From positions 1 through 37,619 of the forward strand of contig JAMXLK010000159.1 of the NCBI GenBank assembly GCA_024281075.1: a stretch of DNA of 37,619 nucleotides, written 5' to 3'. Source of the DNA: Vulcanimicrobiia bacterium (lineage in GTDB: Bacteria > Vulcanimicrobiota > Vulcanimicrobiia > Vulcanimicrobiales > Vulcanimicrobiaceae). Position numbers and translations under genes: made by a program. The notes below the pieces were generated by a model that was not told the DNA's origin, ran no database searches, and worked only from the letters and a program-made list of their open reading frames with translations. Positions 26,019 through 34,405 of this stretch are shown in pieces (the first letter of the stretch is position 1; each line of letters begins with the position of its first letter).

Positions 26019-27407
26019 TTATTCGTCGTCGACCGGTGCGCTGGAAGGCTTCTGATGCAAGAAGTAACTCTTATCGCGGCTCGATGGGATCGGGTGGAAC
26101 GTGCGTGCCTGCTGCGTGAAGTCGAACGAGTCGTTAATGCTGGTCGCGCGGGCATCCGTCGTTCCGAGGCTTCCCAAGTTGAAGGTGTCCTCGATGAACT
26201 TCAGGATGCTGCCGAACTCGTATTGCGTATGCGAAATATACCCGGGCTGGCTCGGCGTTGCTTCGCGCGCGTACGCCGAAACGATGAGCAAGGGGACCCG
26301 AAATCCCAACCCTCCCCACTTATCGGCAAACGGCGGCGGCACGTGATCGTAAAAACCGCCCCAATCGTCCCAGACAATGATAATCGCCGTGCCCGGCCAG
26401 TATGAACTCTCGCCGACGGCATTGACGACGCTCGCAACCCACGACGGCCCGGTGTCACCGCCCGGACCGGAAGGGTGGTCGGAGTTTTGGCGATTCGGAA
26501 CGAGCCACGAAACGGCGGGAAGCTGTCCGGCCGTGATGTCGTTGAAGATGTTGGTTTCAGGCGACGAGATATTCGTCTTCCATTCGGATCCTTCGCGCAC
26601 GGCCTTGACCGCGTCGAACGCGTTCCAGAGCTTTCCCTCGCCGCCCTGAATCGGCGGTGAGTAGTACTTCCACGAAACCGATTTCGCGTCGAGCAGGTCG
26701 CGCAACGTCGCGTAGGTGACGCACGGATACGGCCCCATCTGCTGGACTTTGAGCACCGATCCAACGACCTTCAAGACGGGAGTCTTCGTGCCGGCCGGTG
26801 CGTCGCAGCCCCATGGGGTGTGCGTCGGTACGTCGACTAAGCTCTTGGTCTTGGCTTGATTGATGATGGTGGCTCCGGCGATCAGGTCCTGATGTGCGGT
26901 AAAACTGCCGCTGCCTTGCGTTTGGAACATCGCGTCGCCGAGCACATACTGCCCCGCGATGTACCAGTACGGCACGATCTGCTGCGGATCGACGTATTGA
27001 TAGGCGGCGGTCGTGTTGCCGTGGCAAAATCCGGGCCCGAGACCGAAGCCGTCCATCTTTCCGCCGTCCAGCTGTTTGAGAAAGCCGCCCACATAACCAT
27101 GCGGAAAATCGCAGCTCTCTTTGAGGTTCACCTTTGCCAATGGGACGTAGACGTCGCCGCTCGGCGTCTTCATCAAGCCTTGCGTCGCGCCGTTCGCGCC
27201 GGGAAACGTTGCAAAGAGATCGTCGAAGCTTCGGTTCTCTTGGACGATGACGATTACGTGCTGGATGTAATTCGAGCTGCTCTTCTTATGCGAACCGTCC
27301 TGCGGCAGCGATGAAACTGCGGGCGCGCCCGCATTGCCGCCGCAGGAGACCGTTGCCAGCGCGGCGGTCAATAATAAAATCAGGGCGGAAAGACGCGGCA
27401 GCTCCAA
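26019..27407 (-). CDS. PF04185 phosphoesterase (phospholipase C/acid phosphatase type) lipoprotein
   Basis: This 462-aa enzyme is a paralogue of the one at 1-1292 and belongs to the PF04185 phosphoesterases. The lipobox is VSC with the cysteine at residue 22. ENRSFDDLF starts at residue 57, [14 protein letters not shown] lies near 350, and DSFDFTQQARTF marks the C-terminal tail. It probably cleaves a phosphate ester or phospholipid at the cell surface; substrate is unknown. The start is TTG 27407, five bases after a GGAT site and matching where the lipoprotein signal begins. It leads an operon with a propeller lipoprotein and the PhzF-like gene. Confidence 0.88.
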   Translation of the reverse strand: MELPRLSALILLLTAALATVSCGGNAGAPAVSSLPQDGSHKKSSSNYIQHVIVIVQENRSFDDLFATFPGANGATQGLMKTPSGDVYVPLAKVNLKESCDFPHGYVGGFLKQLDGGKMDGFGLGPGFCHGNTTAAYQYVDPQQIVPYWYIAGQYVLGDAMFQTQGSGSFTAHQDLIAGATIINQAKTKSLVDVPTHTPWGCDAPAGTKTPVLKVVGSVLKVQQMGPYPCVTYATLRDLLDAKSVSWKYYSPPIQGGEGKLWNAFDAVKAVREGSEWKTNISSPETNIFNDITAGQLPAVSWLVPNRQNSDHPSGPGGDTGPSWVASVVNAVGESSYWPGTAIIIVWDDWGGFYDHVPPPFADKWGGLGFRVPLLIVSAYAREATPSQPGYISHTQYEFGSILKFIEDTFNLGSLGTTDARATSINDSFDFTQQARTFHPIPSSRDKSYFLHQKPSSAPVDDE

Positions 27408-27450
27408 AGCAATCCGATGCTTTCAGACGCCCGGGGGCCGTTCCTTTCGG

Positions 27451-28806
27451 CTACGCCGCCTCGCGCTCGCTCGCTCGCGCAAAACCGATTGCGGCGCTTC
27501 CGGCGGCCGAGAATGCGAGTAGCGCGCAGAGCATCATGGCCGCTCGAAAGCCGGTCAGATACGACGATGCTGCGGTCACCAATAGCCCAAGCAGCGCGAC
27601 GCCGATCAGTCCCGCGGTCCGCGCGACGGCGTTGTTGATGCCGGAGGCGACGCCGGCATGCTCGACTGGGACGGAGTTCATCACGGTCGTCGTGAGCGGT
27701 GCGACGAAGAGCGCGCCGGCAAGTCCAAGAATCGTCGCGGCCGGAAAAAACGTCGTCCAATAGGATCCGCCGGTGCCCGGGACGGCATACGCGATAAAAC
27801 CGGCTGCCGCGAGCAGCGCGCCGAAGAGCAGCGGCGTTCGAGGGCCGATGCGATCGACGAGTCCTCCCGACCATCGCGACGCTGCCACCAGGATGACGAC
27901 GAACGGCAGCAGCGCTGCACCCGCCGCCGTGGGGGTGTAGTGGTGCACGTTGATGAGGACGAACGGAACGAAGAACATACTTCCGCCCAGCGCCGTATAG
28001 AGCAGAAACGTGTAGACGTTTGCCATGCTGAAGCTGCGCGACGCGAAGAGATCGCATCGCATCATCGGATCGGGCACCCGCCGCTCGACTGCGACGAACA
28101 GGGCGAGTACGACGAGGCCGGCTGCGACGATTGCGAGTGGCCCGGCGGAGAAACGCCCGGCGTTCATCGCTATCAACCCATAGACGACCAATCCGAGCCC
28201 GACCGTCGCGAGCACCGCGCCGAGCACATCGATTCGTCGACTGCTCGATTCGTCACGGCTTTCCGGCACGCGTTCGACAAGCAACAGCACGACGGCGAGC
28301 GCAATCGGCAGGTTGATCACGAAAACGTATCGCCACGAAAAATGTTGCGTGAGCCAGCCGCCGATCACCGGGCCGAGCGCACTGGTCAATGCGCTGAATC
28401 CCGACCACAAACCGATCGCGCGTCCGCGGCTCTTTTCGTCGTACGCGGCGCTTAGCAGTGCGAGGCTGCCTGGCGTCGAAAGCGCGCCGCCGATTCCTTG
28501 CACGCAACGCGCCGCGATCAAGATCGCGACGTTAGGCGCGAGCGCGCACCCGAGCGACGCGAGCGCGAAGATCACGATGCCGATGGTAAAGATCCGCCGC
28601 CGGCCGTAAAGATCTCCGAGCGCGCCGCCCAAGAGAATCAGCGCCGATAAAAAGAGCGCGTATCCTTCGACGACCCACTGCGTCTGACCGGTCGTCGCGT
28701 GCAGCTCGCGCTGCAGGACCGGAAGCGAGACGTTGACGGCCGTGCTGTCGATGAAGGTCATCGAAGAGCCCAAGATCGCGGCAACGAGCACCCACGGCAG
28801 CTTCAC
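27451..28806 (-). CDS. MFS drug efflux transporter, DHA2 (14-helix) family
   Basis: The 451-aa protein is a major facilitator of the EmrB/QacA (DHA2) group, which exports drugs using the proton gradient. Motif A is GALGDLYGRRR in the loop between helices 2 and 3, the DHA2-typical TAVNVSLPVLQRELHAT follows helix 1, and motif C is SALTSALGPVIGGWL. Hydrophobicity supports 12-14 helices. The start is uncertain: GTG 28806 is used, with GGAGG very close upstream; a GTG a few codons later is possible. The open frame continues upstream to 29202 but there runs antisense to proline dehydrogenase and is not real. The next gene starts divergently, with a repeat in between. Confidence 0.9.
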   Translation of the reverse strand: MKLPWVLVAAILGSSMTFIDSTAVNVSLPVLQRELHATTGQTQWVVEGYALFLSALILLGGALGDLYGRRRIFTIGIVIFALASLGCALAPNVAILIAARCVQGIGGALSTPGSLALLSAAYDEKSRGRAIGLWSGFSALTSALGPVIGGWLTQHFSWRYVFVINLPIALAVVLLLVERVPESRDESSSRRIDVLGAVLATVGLGLVVYGLIAMNAGRFSAGPLAIVAAGLVVLALFVAVERRVPDPMMRCDLFASRSFSMANVYTFLLYTALGGSMFFVPFVLINVHHYTPTAAGAALLPFVVILVAASRWSGGLVDRIGPRTPLLFGALLAAAGFIAYAVPGTGGSYWTTFFPAATILGLAGALFVAPLTTTVMNSVPVEHAGVASGINNAVARTAGLIGVALLGLLVTAASSYLTGFRAAMMLCALLAFSAAGSAAIGFARASEREAA

Positions 28807-28834
28807 GCCTCCGCCGTTCCCGAAAACCCATTCC

Positions 28835-28879
28835 GTGTCATCCTGAGCGAAGGCGCGGAGCGCCGAAGTCGAAGGGCGA
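28835..28879. repeat. Dispersed intergenic repeat, copy 1
   Basis: The 85-base gap between the MFS gene and proline dehydrogenase contains a repeat that begins TGTCATCCTGAGCGAAG and ends GAAGTCGAAGGG, with a small GGCGC/GCGCC stem in the middle. The same elements occur in the inverse orientation at 36751-36799. This kind of short, structured, intergenic repeat is common in many GC-rich environmental genomes. It lies directly in front of the putA-like gene and its GAAGGGCGA end may double as that gene's ribosome binding site. Confidence 0.7.
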
Positions 28880-28890
28880 ACAATTGCAAT

Positions 28891-29820
28891 ATGAGCGCGC
28901 TCGATCGACCCTTGCGCGGAGCGATTTTGGCGGCAGCGGATAACGCTGCCGTGCGGAGCGCCGTGACGCGTTACGGCATGCGCCTGGGTGCGCGGCGTTT
29001 CGTCGCGGGGCAGACCGCCGAAGAATTCATGGCGGTTGCGCGCGCTGCCAACGCGCAAGGATTTGCCGTCGCGTCGACGATTTTGGGCGAGAGCGTCGGC
29101 GATCGCGAGGAAACGCTCGAGATAACGCGGCGGTATTGCGTGCTGCTGCGTTCGTTTGCGGAAGAGGGCCTCGACGCGAACGTCGCGTTCAAGCTGACGC
29201 ACGTGGGGCTCGATATCGACTCCGCGCTGGCACTCGACAATGCGTCGCAGATCGTTGCCGCGGCCGCCGAGAGTGGCCGTACCGTGCGGATGGACATGGA
29301 GCAGTCACGCTACGTCGATCGCACGCTGGATATCTTTCGGCGGCTGCGCGAACGCTACGATAACGTCGGCTTCGTCTTGCAGTCGTATCTCTATCGCAGT
29401 GCGGACGACCTCGCGTCGGCGCTACCGCTCGCGCCGAACGTTCGCATCGTAAAAGGGGCCTATTTGGAGCCGCCCGACGTTGCCTATCCCGACAAGCGCG
29501 AGGTCGATTCCAACTACGTTCGGCTGCTGGAAACCGCGCTTTCACACGACGGCTACACTGCCGTGGCGACGCACGATCCGGCGATGATCGCCCATGCCGC
29601 CGAGTTTGCCGCCGCCCGCGGCGTGCCAAAACAGGGCCGCTTCGAGTTCCAAATGCTCTACGGCATTGCAACGGGTCTGGCGCGAACGCTGCTGGAACGG
29701 GGCTACCGCGTGAGGCTCTCGATACCGTTCGGCGAGTATTGGTTTCCGTATTTGATGCGGCGTCTCGCCGAACGCCCGGCGAACCTGGCGTTCTTTCTCA
29801 AAGGCGCGTTCTCTCGGTGA
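28891..29820 (+). CDS. Proline dehydrogenase
   Basis: The 309-aa monofunctional flavoenzyme oxidises proline to pyrroline-5-carboxylate and passes electrons to the quinone pool. The FAD-binding barrel shows RMDMEQS (133-139), QSYL (164-167), RIVKGAY (185-191), ATHD (226-229) and FQMLYG (253-258). The C-terminal substrate helix, PFGEYWFPYLMRRLAERPAN, is diagnostic. The length matches stand-alone bacterial PRODH rather than the large PutA fusion. No pyrroline-5-carboxylate dehydrogenase is in the window. The ATG at 28891 follows the repeat at 28835-28879. The stop overlaps the start of the next gene (GTGA). Confidence 0.94.
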   Translation: MSALDRPLRGAILAAADNAAVRSAVTRYGMRLGARRFVAGQTAEEFMAVARAANAQGFAVASTILGESVGDREETLEITRRYCVLLRSFAEEGLDANVAFKLTHVGLDIDSALALDNASQIVAAAAESGRTVRMDMEQSRYVDRTLDIFRRLRERYDNVGFVLQSYLYRSADDLASALPLAPNVRIVKGAYLEPPDVAYPDKREVDSNYVRLLETALSHDGYTAVATHDPAMIAHAAEFAAARGVPKQGRFEFQMLYGIATGLARTLLERGYRVRLSIPFGEYWFPYLMRRLAERPANLAFFLKGAFSR

Positions 29821-30680
29821 AGGGCATCTATGCGGCGGTGCTGACGCCGGTGGACGAACGCTTCGCCCCGGATGCGGCGCGCGCAGTGCCGTATTACCGC
29901 GATCTTTTACATAGCGGATGCGACGGGCTCAACGTGCTCGGTACGACGGGCGAAGCGATGTCGTTCAGCGTCAAGCAGCGCGTCGGATTCATGGAGGCGA
30001 TCGCTTCGAGCGGGCTGCCGATGGAGCGAACCATGGTCGGCACCGGCGCAGCCTCGCTTGACGATGCAGCGACCTTAACTAAAACCGCATTCGCCTGCGG
30101 CTTCGCGGCGGCGTTAATCATGCCGCCGTTCTTTTTTCGCGACGCCACGGACGATGCGATCTTACGCTTCTACGCCGAGCTGTTCGCGCGGACCGATCCG
30201 CCGCACAACGGTGTGCTGCTCTACAACTTCCCGCGCATGAGCGGCATTGCATTCCGGACGCCGCTCGTCGCGCGTCTGCTCGCCGAGCTTCCGCAGCGGA
30301 TCGCCGGCATGAAGGATAGCTCCAACGATGCAGGCTTGCAAACCGAGATTCTGGCGGCGCATCCGGAGCTTGTGGTTTTCCCCGGCTCGGAGAGCGATCT
30401 GCTTGCAGCGAAGCGCCGCGGAACTGCCGGATGCATCTCGGGCAGCGTCGCGCTCTGGCCCGAGCTGGCTCAGGCGGTCTTCCGCGACGAAGACGACGCG
30501 CAGGCGCGCCAACTCGCGCAGCGCCGAGCCGAGCTCGATGACGTTCCGTTTATTCCGGCCGTGCGTTATCTCACGGCGCAACAACGCAAGGACCCGCAAT
30601 GGGAGCGTGCGATGCCGCCGCAGCGGGCCTTAACGGCCGAAGAAGCGCGAACGCTTCGAGCCGAGCGTGTAGCCGGTTAA
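29817..30680 (+). CDS. DapA/NanA-family class I aldolase
   Basis: The 287-aa TIM-barrel lyase belongs to the dihydrodipicolinate synthase/N-acetylneuraminate lyase family. Y136 in YNFP and the Schiff-base lysine K166 in GMKDSSND are in place, with GTTGE (42-46) binding the keto-acid carboxylate. Which aldolase it is cannot be read from the sequence; the motif context differs from typical DapA (YNVP). Translational coupling to proline dehydrogenase hints at use of a pyruvate- or keto-acid-linked step in amino acid or hydroxyproline breakdown. The GTG start is 29817. The last 51 bases overlap the convergent PQQ-propeller gene. Confidence 0.87.
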   Translation: MKGIYAAVLTPVDERFAPDAARAVPYYRDLLHSGCDGLNVLGTTGEAMSFSVKQRVGFMEAIASSGLPMERTMVGTGAASLDDAATLTKTAFACGFAAALIMPPFFFRDATDDAILRFYAELFARTDPPHNGVLLYNFPRMSGIAFRTPLVARLLAELPQRIAGMKDSSNDAGLQTEILAAHPELVVFPGSESDLLAAKRRGTAGCISGSVALWPELAQAVFRDEDDAQARQLAQRRAELDDVPFIPAVRYLTAQQRKDPQWERAMPPQRALTAEEARTLRAERVAG

Positions 30681-32096
30681 GTTGCCGTTGAGATCGGAGC
30701 AGTAGACCCAACCGTCGACGACGATCGGGCTCTGCCAGTGCACGGGCCCGAAGGCCTTTCCCGATCCGTACGCCGAGCTGTTCCAGAGAACGTTGCCACT
30801 CGTGGCGTTGAGCGCGACGACCGCGCCGTCGTACGCGACGAAGACAATACCGTTTGCAACGACCGGCGTCGTGCCCTCGCCGTTGGTCTGCGCCGGGCTC
30901 GCCTGCCACATCTGCACGAGCTGGCTCTGGCCCGAGCCGTTCGTTTTGAGCTTGTAGCCGATGACCACGTACGAAAAACCCAAATAAATCCACGCGTTAT
31001 TCGACGCGTCGCTCCAGACGGCCGGCGAGGAGAAGAGACCTTGCGGCAAATCGACGAGCTGCAGCTCGTTGCCCACGCCCGGAAGCGCGGCGCGGTTGAC
31101 GAGCTTGAGCACCGCGTCCTTTCCGCCTTGAACCAGCATCAAGGGCGTCTGACTCTGCGTTTGTGCCGGCAGCATCGCAGGTGACGTGCTGCCGAGATCG
31201 ACGTCGCCCTGCTGCAGCTGTTGGTAGTTAGTCGGCGTGTAACTGCCGAGCAACGTTAACAGATCGGCGCTCAGCGAAACCACCGAATCGCCGTAATCCT
31301 GGCCGCCGGTGTTCGCGTTGAAATCGCCGTTGCCGGTTGAAGCGTAGACGCGGCCGTTCATAGATGAATCCGGATCGACGACCGCACCGCCTCGCGCCCA
31401 AATGCCCGACCGCTGCTGCGAACACCCTCCGCCGATTAGGAGGTGATGCTTCTGACTGCAGAGCGAATTGAACACGGTCCGCTTGCCGGTATTCAGATCG
31501 ATCGCCACGACGTGACCGTCGTAAGGCGTGCCGTCGCCGTCGTAGCCGGAAGTGGTTGCGTAGAGATAGCCATTGGCGACGTTGAGCGGCGACTCGACGG
31601 CCTCGGTGCTCGGGATGCGCGTGATGCGCGCGGGGAATCCCTTGCCGTGCATTTCGTGTCCGTTTGAAGCGTTGAGCTTGTGCACCATGCCGTCGAGGCC
31701 GGGAGCGTAGATGACCTTACCCGACGGGTCTTCGGCAGGCGTCGAGTGGGTGTAGTTCGGCCCGTGCGTCGCGTAATGCCAAACGATCTTCCCCGTTGCC
31801 GCATCGATGCCGAACGTCTCGCCGTTCAACGCGGTTTGAAAGAGCATGGCGCGCGTCGTGCGCCCGGAACGCACGTGCTCGATGAAGATCGGCGTCGAAT
31901 CGGCGGTCGCCCCGAGCGAGGTTTGCCAATGCTCCCGTAGGCGATGCACGTTGCCGACCGTCAGCATCGTTTCAGCGCTGTTGAAGCTGCTGCGCGCCGC
32001 ATCGAATCCGAAGACCGGCCAATCGACGGCGCGCGCCGGCGATGCCGCGCACAGAAGGTAGAGGAGCGCACAGGCTGCGACGGCCGATTTGCTCAT
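30630..32096 (-). CDS. Exported PQQ-type (quinoprotein-like) beta-propeller protein
   Basis: The 488-aa protein starts with a signal peptide (cleavage after SPARA) and continues as a PQQ/quinoprotein-type propeller. Blades carry the recognisable ATGKIVWHYATHGPNY, SGNVLWNSSAYG and NGKVIYAPG-like W motifs. A GVLG... helix region separates them, and the central CSQKHHLL with GGGCSQQRSG holds two cysteines. The vicinal disulfide and a c-type heme site that real PQQ dehydrogenases carry are not seen, so enzymatic activity is not claimed; polyvinyl-alcohol-dehydrogenase-like or binding roles are possible. It is divergent from the VIT1-type gene (70-base gap). Confidence 0.83.
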   Translation of the reverse strand: MSKSAVAACALLYLLCAASPARAVDWPVFGFDAARSSFNSAETMLTVGNVHRLREHWQTSLGATADSTPIFIEHVRSGRTTRAMLFQTALNGETFGIDAATGKIVWHYATHGPNYTHSTPAEDPSGKVIYAPGLDGMVHKLNASNGHEMHGKGFPARITRIPSTEAVESPLNVANGYLYATTSGYDGDGTPYDGHVVAIDLNTGKRTVFNSLCSQKHHLLIGGGCSQQRSGIWARGGAVVDPDSSMNGRVYASTGNGDFNANTGGQDYGDSVVSLSADLLTLLGSYTPTNYQQLQQGDVDLGSTSPAMLPAQTQSQTPLMLVQGGKDAVLKLVNRAALPGVGNELQLVDLPQGLFSSPAVWSDASNNAWIYLGFSYVVIGYKLKTNGSGQSQLVQMWQASPAQTNGEGTTPVVANGIVFVAYDGAVVALNATSGNVLWNSSAYGSGKAFGPVHWQSPIVVDGWVYCSDLNGNLTGYTLGSKRSRFFGR

Positions 32097-32166
32097 GGTG
32101 CCAGGTTGGCGGCCGGTTCGTTCGGCCCTGCGAGGACTTCGAGTGCCAAAACTTCAAGCTGGCGCC

Positions 32167-32916
32167 ATGCAGGTCCGGCCGCGCATTCCCGACACGCAGC
32201 AGCGCCGGTCGCTCGAGAAACGGCGCAGCATTCGTGAGATCGTCTTCGGAATGCAGGACGGCATCCTGACGACGCTTGGCATCATCACCGGTGTCGGCGT
32301 CGCGGAAGGCGCCCGCTCCGCAGTCTTTATCAGCGGATTTTTGGCGCTGCTCGCGGGCGCGCTGTCGATGGGCGTCGGCGAATACCTCGGTCGTAAGGCG
32401 GAGCGCGAAGTCGTTGCGGCGACGATCGACTTGGAGCGGCGCGAGATGGCCGACGATCCGCAAGGCGAGTTCACCGAACAAGTCGCTTTTTATAAGCTCA
32501 AAGGTTTCAGCTCGGAAGAGGCGGAGATGATCGTGCGCCGGCTGACGCAGCATCCCGAAATCTTCCTCTATGAAATGGTGCGTGACGAGTTCGGCATCGA
32601 TCCGCGCGAAGCTGAAGAGACCGGGCTGCGTGCACCGCTCTCGATCGCCGGCTCGTTTGCGTTCGGTTCGCTGCTGCCGATCGTTGCCTTCACGCTGCCG
32701 CTCTCGATCGGCGGCTCTACGCTCGTATCGCTGCTCTTTGCGGTGACGGGTCTCTTCACCGTCGGCTATTACGCCGGTACGCTGAGCGAGCGCAACCCGC
32801 TCGGCAAGGGCTTTGAAGTAGCGCTGTACGGCTGCGGCGTCTTTATCATCTCGTATCTGGCCGGTCATTTCATCCCACCGCTCTTCGGCCACGCGCCCGT
32901 CGCGGTCGGCGGCTGA
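32167..32916 (+). CDS. VIT1/CCC1-family divalent metal transporter
   Basis: The 249-aa membrane protein belongs to the VIT1/CCC1 family (iron/manganese transport, in plants and yeast into the vacuole). It has MQDGILTTLGIITGV in helix 1, SGFLALLAGALSMGVGEYLG in helix 2, an acidic-rich cytoplasmic stretch with paired helices (about 85-150, many Glu) that in VIT1 binds metal, and three further helices. The ATG at 32167 was chosen because similarity begins soon after. Its stop overlaps the next gene (TGATG). The pair is likely a small metal-handling operon; in bacteria this family may export excess iron or manganese. Confidence 0.88.
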   Translation: MQVRPRIPDTQQRRSLEKRRSIREIVFGMQDGILTTLGIITGVGVAEGARSAVFISGFLALLAGALSMGVGEYLGRKAEREVVAATIDLERREMADDPQGEFTEQVAFYKLKGFSSEEAEMIVRRLTQHPEIFLYEMVRDEFGIDPREAEETGLRAPLSIAGSFAFGSLLPIVAFTLPLSIGGSTLVSLLFAVTGLFTVGYYAGTLSERNPLGKGFEVALYGCGVFIISYLAGHFIPPLFGHAPVAVGG

Positions 32917-33995
32917 TGGAAGCCGTCCACGCGCTCGTCGCCGGCCTCACGCAGGCCGCCGCGTTCTTCTGGGATAGCCTCTTCGGATTGATCTTCGGCT
33001 TTTTGATCTCCGCAATCGTTCAAGTTATGCTCACGCCGGCAACGCTGGAACGATATCTCGGCCCGGGCATCAAGGGCTTGCTCTACGCGGCGGGGTTCGG
33101 AATCATTTCGTCCGCGTGCTCGTACGGCGCGGCCGCCGCGGCCCGCGGCTTCTACCGCAACGGCGCCGACGCGCGCTCGGTCTTCGCGTTTCTCATCTCT
33201 TCGACGAACATGAACGTTGCAATCCTGATTCTATTTTGGTCCCTTCTCGGCTGGAAGTTTGCCTTCGCCGAGTTTTTCGGCGGCGTCATGATCATCGGCG
33301 TCGTCACGTTGGGGCTCTCTCTGTGCTTTCGCGGCGGCACGCTGGAACGGTTGCAGCGAAGCTACGTTCAAGCCGCCGCGCCCGAACACGATGTAGGCTG
33401 CGAGCATCACGATCACGCCGCGCACGCGGTGCGCCGCGATTGGAATGCGGTGGCCGCGACGGCATTGGCCGACGTCCGCATGCTGCGGACGGAGCTGATC
33501 GTCGGGTATCTCATCGCCGGTTTTGCCGCGGCGCTCGTACCGCCGGGATGGCTCGCGGCCGTCTTGCACGCCGTCGGCGCCGTTCCGTTCGTCGGTTACC
33601 TATTGTTGCTTGCAACGGGCTTGTTGATCGCGATCGCCACGTTCGTATGCTCGATGGGAAACGTTCCGGTGGCGCGCTTTCTCGCAAACGCGGGCATTCC
33701 GCTCGGCGCCAATACAACGTTTATCTACGGCGATCTGTTGATTCTGCCGTTGATCGCAATCTATCGCAAATCGTTTCCACCGCAAATCACAACGGCGTTC
33801 ATCGCACTCTTTGCGATCGGAGCCATGCTTGCCGGCGCAGTAATGGAAAAGTTGATCGGTAGCACGCTGGGCGGCGTTGCAATGGGTTCCATGGCAATGA
33901 ACGATCGCTTCACGCTCATCTCGAACATCATTGCAATTGCAGCCGTGCTCGTGGTTGCCATTGCGTCGCGCCGCGCCGCTCTAATGTTCCGCTAA
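32916..33995 (+). CDS. ArsP/YraQ-type permease with a His-rich cytoplasmic loop
   Basis: The 359-aa permease has about eight helices in two similar halves and belongs to the PF03773 (ArsP_1/DUF318) family, which includes exporters of organoarsenicals and other small compounds. The first half contains SSACSYGAAAAARGFY (64-80) and the second half VCSMGNVPVARFLANAGIPL, the repeated signature. Between the halves lies a histidine-rich segment, EHDVGCEHHDHAAH (157-170), well suited to binding metal. Coupling to a VIT1/CCC1-type transporter supports a role in metal or metalloid export. The true substrate is unknown. Confidence 0.86.
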   Translation: MEAVHALVAGLTQAAAFFWDSLFGLIFGFLISAIVQVMLTPATLERYLGPGIKGLLYAAGFGIISSACSYGAAAAARGFYRNGADARSVFAFLISSTNMNVAILILFWSLLGWKFAFAEFFGGVMIIGVVTLGLSLCFRGGTLERLQRSYVQAAAPEHDVGCEHHDHAAHAVRRDWNAVAATALADVRMLRTELIVGYLIAGFAAALVPPGWLAAVLHAVGAVPFVGYLLLLATGLLIAIATFVCSMGNVPVARFLANAGIPLGANTTFIYGDLLILPLIAIYRKSFPPQITTAFIALFAIGAMLAGAVMEKLIGSTLGGVAMGSMAMNDRFTLISNIIAIAAVLVVAIASRRAALMFR

Positions 33996-34038
33996 TACTG
34001 CGGCGTTAATTACGAATACCTTGGGTCACAATTCAAGC

Positions 34039-34299
34039 ATGTTACACATGATACTGCTCGCAGCACTAACGGGACCTGGGGCCGGAACGCACATGACGAA
34101 AATGCGGCCCTTAGTTGGAGGACCGGAGAGAGCGCCGGTTCGGGAGCCGATCAGACCGCCACGGCAACCGCATCCGCCGCTTCAGCCGCGACCGCATCAG
34201 CCGGCACCGGCTCAACCTCGACCGCATCAGCCCGCACCGGCGCCACACCGAGGACAAAATCCGGTTAAGCCGATACCCGTCCAACAACCTCCTGGTTAG
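34039..34299 (+). CDS. Short proline-rich ORF with tandem repeats (doubtful gene)
   Basis: An 86-codon frame starts at ATG 34039 (in-frame TTG at 34021, ATG at 34048). It has a brief hydrophobic stretch (MILLAAL) and then an almost pure Pro/His/Gln/Arg/Ala tail. Two 30-base tandem copies (34189-34218 and 34219-34248) encode RPHQPAPAQP and RPHQPAPAPH. The hydrophobic stretch is short for a signal peptide, and no ribosome binding site is evident, so it may be a small exported proline-rich peptide or no gene at all. It is followed by a strong hairpin. I recognise no family. Confidence 0.35.
   Translation: MLHMILLAALTGPGAGTHMTKMRPLVGGPERAPVREPIRPPRQPHPPLQPRPHQPAPAQPRPHQPAPAPHRGQNPVKPIPVQQPPG
34189..34248 (+). 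repeat. Two tandem 30-base repeats
   Basis: A 30-base unit beginning CGACCGCATCAGCC occurs twice in a row, with five or six differences mostly at its end. Each unit is ten codons, so the repeat keeps the reading frame of the proline-rich ORF. Such repeats change copy number easily between strains. Confidence 0.75.
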
Positions 34300-34329
34300 T
34301 CAGTAACAAGAATTAAATCAAGCAGCATC

Positions 34330-34372
34330 CGCGCCCCGGCGTAGTAAGAGACAAGAAGCTCGCCGGGGCGCG
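34330..34372 (+). terminator. Perfect 12-bp hairpin after the proline-rich ORF
   Basis: CGCGCCCCGGCG (34330-34341) pairs with CGCCGGGGCGCG (34361-34372) around a 19-base loop of low GC. It lies in the 106-base gap between the small ORF and the alpha/beta hydrolase. No clear T run follows (TCACTTTATTC), so it may be a terminator of imperfect type, a transcript-stabilising structure, or part of an unrecognised RNA. Confidence 0.5.
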
Positions 34373-34405
34373 TCACTTTATTCAAGAGCGAAACGTTATT
34401 TCAGT

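Noticed and set aside
28807-29202. N-terminal extension of the MFS transporter frame
   Set aside because: It is antisense to proline dehydrogenase and the family similarity begins at about 28806.
30630-32096. PQQ-dependent alcohol dehydrogenase
   Set aside because: No vicinal disulfide, heme-binding CxxCH or clear catalytic aspartate was seen; only the propeller fold is supported.
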